Shown one piece after another: positions 33,243-36,023 of a stretch of 36,023 nucleotides of DNA. Both the position numbers and the translations under genes were made by a program. A model generated the notes under the pieces. It was not told where the DNA came from. It worked only from the letters and a program-made list of their open reading frames with translations, and did no database searches. Source of the DNA: an uncultured Clostridia bacterium (GTDB taxonomy: Bacteria > Bacillota > Clostridia > Tissierellales > Peptoniphilaceae); NCBI GenBank assembly GCA_945916025.1, contig CAMEGD010000002.1, forward strand, positions 1 to 36,023. Reading direction: 5' to 3'. Positions within the stretch are counted from its first letter, which is position 1; each line of letters begins with the position of its first letter.

Positions 33243-34554
33243 CCATATAATTCTCATAGTTTTTCTTATATTGAACCAGCTCAGAAAATAAATCATTTGA
33301 CGTAGAATACTCTTGCATAAGGGTATTCTTTTTTTCTTGGAATTGATCAAGTTCTTTAAGAATATCCTTAGATTTTGGAACAGAGTCATAGGTTTCAATT
33401 ATAGCTTTAGAGGCAATAGTATAGAGTTTTAGTTCAGCAGAATATTCCTTGGCGAAATTCTCGTCATTAGGGTTAGCTTTATGATATTTATAATGTTCTC
33501 GGTACTCTCTGATTGTTTCCACTTGCTCCATCGTTTCAGATAGCTTTTCCATATTAGATTCGATATCTTTAATTTCGTCTAGAAGACCTTGTCTTTCGTC
33601 TGCTATCTTTTGAATATGTTCTTCTAGTTCTTGCTTAGAATTAATCCCAAGTTGACGTATAGCGATAACAGAATCAGCCATAGTTTTTAGGTTATGCTTA
33701 TTAGCCCAGAACTCGTATCCTTTACTGGATTTAATCTTTTCATTGTTACTAATATTGATTACTTTGCCTACTCTTTGCTTGATAGCGGGGCGATGACTTT
33801 GAACAGATTCTTGGAGCCTTTCTTTTAATCTTTCTTCCGTATAATCATCACCTATTGTTTTAGCACGAGTAAATCTTTGCTTATCTTTATGTCTGAAAGC
33901 TATGTGCTTACCATGTTTAATTTCATAACCTAACTCAGACATTCTCTTTAGAAAATCTTCCCAATTTTGAGCTTGTTTAAGCATACGATCGATATCAAAT
34001 TGTAGCTTGGATTTCCATGAAGTTCCTTGCTTAGCCTGCTGAAATTCATACCAAGACTTTCCTTTAGTCTTATACCTTCTTTTATAGCTTTCGTAATAAG
34101 TATCAATAACGGATAGCTTGTTTTCTCTACATAATTCATCACTTCGGGTTCTAATTTGATGATAAGTCTTGTAGTTAGCTCGATAGCATTTAACTGTGAC
34201 CATATTGACATGATTAAAGATGATATGGTTATGAATATGGCCACGATCCAAATGGGTAGCTATGACATACTCATACTCGTTTTTCAGATGTTTTTCACAG
34301 AGTTCTTGACCAATTCGGTGAGCAGTTTCTGCATCAGTTTCTCCTGGAAAGAAGGATTGAATTAAGTGCTGGGCTAAAACTGTTCCCTGAACATTGTTAG
34401 CTTCTCGAGTTTTTAGAAAAGAAGTGTGGGCAGTAATTGGATTGCACATAAAACCTGAGACCAGAATTTGGTCGTTGGTTTTTTCATCCTTTGAGATATA
34501 GTCAATAGCCAAATTAAGTGTTGATTTTATTGGATGAATTTTTGTAATTGCCAT
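33223..34554 (-). CDS. Relaxase, MobA/VirD2 type (Tn1549-like)
   Basis: This 443-aa protein nicks the element at oriT and covalently leads the strand during transfer. The three-histidine metal motif HLDRGHIHNH (101-110) and an N-terminal region with Tyr19 (NLAIDYISKD), the likely nucleophile, are intact. A basic middle (KSWYEFQQAKQGTSWK) and a long coiled-coil C-terminus (about 300-440) follow. Length agrees with Tn1549-type relaxases, so it looks complete. It lies 2 bases after mobC and shares its promoter. Orientation is opposite to repA-virD4. Confidence 0.9.
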   Translation of the reverse strand: MAITKIHPIKSTLNLAIDYISKDEKTNDQILVSGFMCNPITAHTSFLKTREANNVQGTVLAQHLIQSFFPGETDAETAHRIGQELCEKHLKNEYEYVIATHLDRGHIHNHIIFNHVNMVTVKCYRANYKTYHQIRTRSDELCRENKLSVIDTYYESYKRRYKTKGKSWYEFQQAKQGTSWKSKLQFDIDRMLKQAQNWEDFLKRMSELGYEIKHGKHIAFRHKDKQRFTRAKTIGDDYTEERLKERLQESVQSHRPAIKQRVGKVINISNNEKIKSSKGYEFWANKHNLKTMADSVIAIRQLGINSKQELEEHIQKIADERQGLLDEIKDIESNMEKLSETMEQVETIREYREHYKYHKANPNDENFAKEYSAELKLYTIASKAIIETYDSVPKSKDILKELDQFQEKKNTLMQEYSTSNDLFSELVQYKKNYENYMDKEVER

Positions 34555-34556
34555 GC

Positions 34557-34910
34557 CTATTTTCCTCCATCCGAAGCTCTATTTAGAAGTAATGAATGTA
34601 TTAGCCAAATTTCTTTTGATATGGCATCAATATCTTCTCTAATGCTTTTTATATCATCACGATAGATAACGCTTGTTTGATTAGCGTGTTTTGCAATTTG
34701 ATTTATATTGTTTGTGGCATTAGATAGTAGCCATTGAATATTTCTGAAAGGTTCAAGATCAACAGTATAAATTTCTTTTTCCATAACGCATTTTCTAATA
34801 AAATGAGCCATCGTTTTACTATTTGTCATCTTCATTTTCTCCCTGAACAAGGCCAGTTCTTCATCGTTCAGGTAGATTTTTAATTGATTTTTTCGACTTC
34901 TATTTTCCAT
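34557..34910 (-). CDS. mobC: Mobilisation protein MobC (relaxosome accessory)
   Basis: The 117-aa protein (from ATG at 34910) is a MobC-like DNA-binding relaxosome component: N-terminal ribbon-helix-helix-like region QLKIYLNDEELALFREKM and a C-terminal helical part with NINQIAKHAN. A longer frame extends to 35033, but AGGAGGAAG directly before the ATG at 34910, and the terminator and oriT-like repeats upstream, show the shorter start is right. It helps the relaxase open oriT. The small spacing to the relaxase gene implies one transcript. Confidence 0.85.
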   Translation of the reverse strand: MENRSRKNQLKIYLNDEELALFREKMKMTNSKTMAHFIRKCVMEKEIYTVDLEPFRNIQWLLSNATNNINQIAKHANQTSVIYRDDIKSIREDIDAISKEIWLIHSLLLNRASDGGK

Positions 34911-34939
34911 TTCTTCCTCCTGTTTTTTGTATTTTCGGG

Positions 34940-34967
34940 GTATTAGGGTGCTCCCTAACAAGTTAAA
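34940..34967 (-). promoter_or_regulatory. Possible mobC-relaxase promoter with overlapping operator
   Basis: On the minus strand TTTAAC (34967-34962), 16 bases, TAATAC (34945-34940). The inverted repeat TTAGGG/CCCTAA (34943-34948, 34953-34958) sits in the spacer and -10, a position suited to autoregulation by MobC or relaxase. Confidence 0.4.
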
Positions 34968-34974
34968 ATTGAAT

Positions 34975-35006
34975 AAAAAAAGAAGCAGTCCGAGTTGGTC
35001 TGCTTC
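34975..35006 (-). terminator. Intrinsic terminator upstream of mobC (minus strand)
   Basis: GAAGCAG (34982-34988) pairs with CTGCTTC (35000-35006); on the minus strand the stem is followed by seven T (34981-34975). It would stop transcripts from the AlbA_2 gene before mobC. Confidence 0.8.
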
Positions 35007-35017
35007 ATCAATTTTTC

Positions 35018-35048
35018 GCAAGTGGGTACTCACTTGCTATGCTTGCTA
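35018..35048. other. oriT-like inverted and direct repeats
   Basis: GCAAGTG (35018-35024) and CACTTGC (35031-35037) frame a 20-bp near-perfect palindrome; CTTGCTA occurs twice (35033-35039 and 35042-35048). Such repeats next to mobC are typical of transfer origins. The nic site cannot be assigned. Confidence 0.5.
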
Positions 35049-35088
35049 CTAAATATAAACGTGTAGAAAGCGTTAAGCTTATTTACCT

Positions 35089-36021
35089 TTATTGTTTTGA
35101 TATAAAACTAAATTTTTCTTCTATTGGATTATTATTGTTATCATATAGGCTTGAGGAATCAACACTGAAAATATTAGCAAAGTTATTAAAAATAGGGAGC
35201 ATTCTTTCTTCAAATGATTCAAGGATATTCCATTTAATAATAGGAAGGCGAATTAAGTTTTTTTTGATTGCTTTTCCGCGATTAAATCCATAATAAGTAG
35301 TAGAATATTTATCCCTAACATTTAATAGGGTTAAAGTAATAAAAAATGATGTCCCTAAATCTAATTCAGATAATGCTTTGCAATAAATATATATTTTTTC
35401 GGCAATTAATTTTTCTAATTGATCCCAATGATAGATTTCTAAAGGATTTTCATCTCTAAAATCATTTAACAACCTAATTTCACCTGCTTCAAGTTTTCCA
35501 TCTGTAAATATTTGTAGGTATGAAGAAAATCCGTTATGGTTTGTCTCATATGTTTTCATTAGACCATCAGCATTATAGTATGAGTAATTACTATAATCAG
35601 GAGAAATAACACTTAAAGCTCTGTTATTATAGCATTTTTTCAAATCTATAAAATTAGAAACATCTAATGACCATTCAGGTATTACGTGAAGTATTAGGGA
35701 AGAACGTTCAGATAAGGACTCATCAATTTCAGAATCTAAGATAGTCGAAATTCTATCTGTGATAAAGTTATATATCTTTTGCTGTGTGATCTCTAATTCG
35801 GAAAACCCATTTTTCAAATCAGAATATCTCATTGGTCGAGATTCATTTCCATTACGTTTATAAAATTTGTGTTCACCATCATCAAATGCATGAGGTCTTA
35901 ATATGCTTTTGGGGATTTCAATAACAATACAGTTATCATTATTTACTACGACATGGTGGAGTTTAATACCATAAATAGCAGGAACTGTTTTTGTAGCTAT
36001 TTTATTTCGGAAAGATTGTTC
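35089..36021 (-). CDS. AlbA_2 (Schlafen AAA-4-like) domain protein, 5' end missing
   Basis: The frame is open to the window edge, so the start lies beyond 36023; the 310 visible residues are the C-terminal part. The first about 75 show the end of an AlbA_2 domain: IYGIKLHHVVV, IVIEIPKSILRPHAF, then FYKRNGNESRPMRYSDLK, the family's FYxRxG..xxPM pattern. The remaining about 235 residues have no known motif. AlbA_2 proteins are putative nucleic-acid-binding or ATPase proteins, often found on mobile elements and near defence genes. A terminator lies just downstream, before mobC. It may be cargo of the element. Confidence 0.65.
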   Translation of the reverse strand, partial: EQSFRNKIATKTVPAIYGIKLHHVVVNNDNCIVIEIPKSILRPHAFDDGEHKFYKRNGNESRPMRYSDLKNGFSELEITQQKIYNFITDRISTILDSEIDESLSERSSLILHVIPEWSLDVSNFIDLKKCYNNRALSVISPDYSNYSYYNADGLMKTYETNHNGFSSYLQIFTDGKLEAGEIRLLNDFRDENPLEIYHWDQLEKLIAEKIYIYCKALSELDLGTSFFITLTLLNVRDKYSTTYYGFNRGKAIKKNLIRLPIIKWNILESFEERMLPIFNNFANIFSVDSSSLYDNNNNPIEEKFSFISKQ

Positions 36022-36023
36022 CC

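Larger units (their letters stand above)
24900..36023. mobile_element. Tn1549/CTn-like integrative element, left part, rearranged
   Basis: From the break in metQ to the window end the genes are those of a Tn1549/C. difficile CTn-type element: CD1845-like protein, RepA, DnaC-like ATPase, PcfB (DUF3801), Bro-N/KilAC antirepressor, VirD4, relaxase and MobC. Base and codon use shift too (more CGN arginine codons than in the chromosomal genes to the left). No integrase and no mating-pore genes (VirB4, VirB6, PrgI-like) are seen; the integrase probably lies beyond the window. VirD4 is truncated and the relaxase module is on the opposite strand, so the element is rearranged or composite. Confidence 0.85.

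Noticed and set aside
33189..34244. Other minus-strand frames (33189-33398, 33948-34244) inside the relaxase
   Set aside because: They overlap the relaxase frame, which has the HxH motif and a proper start.
35039..35293. 84-aa plus-strand frame opposite the AlbA_2 gene
   Set aside because: No ribosome site, and it overlaps the oriT-like repeats and a supported gene on the other strand.
1..36023. CRISPR arrays, rRNA or tRNA genes, intact insertion sequences
   Set aside because: No regularly spaced repeats, tRNA-like cloverleaf or transposase frame was seen on either strand.

Overview
The window is a low-GC, AT-rich Bacillota chromosome segment carrying a degraded conjugative element. Several traits suggest an anaerobic Firmicute, possibly of the Tissierellia/Peptoniphilaceae type: class 1B dihydroorotate dehydrogenase (PyrK+PyrDB), type 2 OMP decarboxylase, type 2 isopentenyl-diphosphate isomerase, a Met T-box and heavy use of AGG arginine codons. 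The genus cannot be fixed from the sequence alone.

Layout, 1-12.7 kb. The 3' end of a Y-family DNA polymerase (UmuC-like) and its usual small YolD-like partner come first, then a queT-type transporter gene. A complete pyrimidine operon pyrB-I-C-F-K-D-E follows, tightly overlapped and preceded by a consensus promoter, a PyrR-binding-type hairpin and an intrinsic terminator. carAB and pyrR are absent here. Next come pgeF, a convergent lipoprotein gene, an orphan citG, an LCP-family cell-wall ligase gene, fni (IDI-2), a candidate small membrane peptide and a C39-like peptidase.

Layout, 12.7-24.9 kb. A degV gene is followed by an eroded locus in which three unrelated genes have been spliced by deletion: a YesN-type regulator, a YjiH-type membrane protein and a flavin-reductase-like tail. 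Then come a HerA-like ATPase on the minus strand and the plus-strand run TPR - map - MATE - cyclophilin. The TPR gene looks leaderless. A CsbD-family gene with a very long acidic, repeat-bearing tail follows. A textbook methionine T-box then controls metN-metI-metQ.

Layout, 24.9-36.0 kb. metQ breaks off after about 153 codons at a 16-bp palindrome, where a Tn1549/CTn-like integrative element begins. It carries a CD1845-like membrane protein, RepA, a DnaC-like ATPase, PcfB, a Bro-N/KilAC antirepressor and VirD4. VirD4 is cut after its Walker A motif and fused in frame to the C-terminal half of an adenine-specific DNA methyltransferase, which is followed by an intact 932-aa type III Res-like helicase. 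Beyond this, on the opposite strand, lie a relaxase, mobC, an oriT-like palindrome and a partial AlbA_2 (Schlafen-like) gene running off the window. No mating-pore genes are seen between VirD4 and the relaxase, so the element looks rearranged and is perhaps only mobilisable.

The most noteworthy items are the VirD4::Mod fusion with its helicase partner, the triple-gene remnant at 13.9-15.6 kb, the element inserted in T-box-controlled metQ, the CsbD/acidic-tail protein, and the pyr leader, whose PyrR hairpin shares bases with the terminator.
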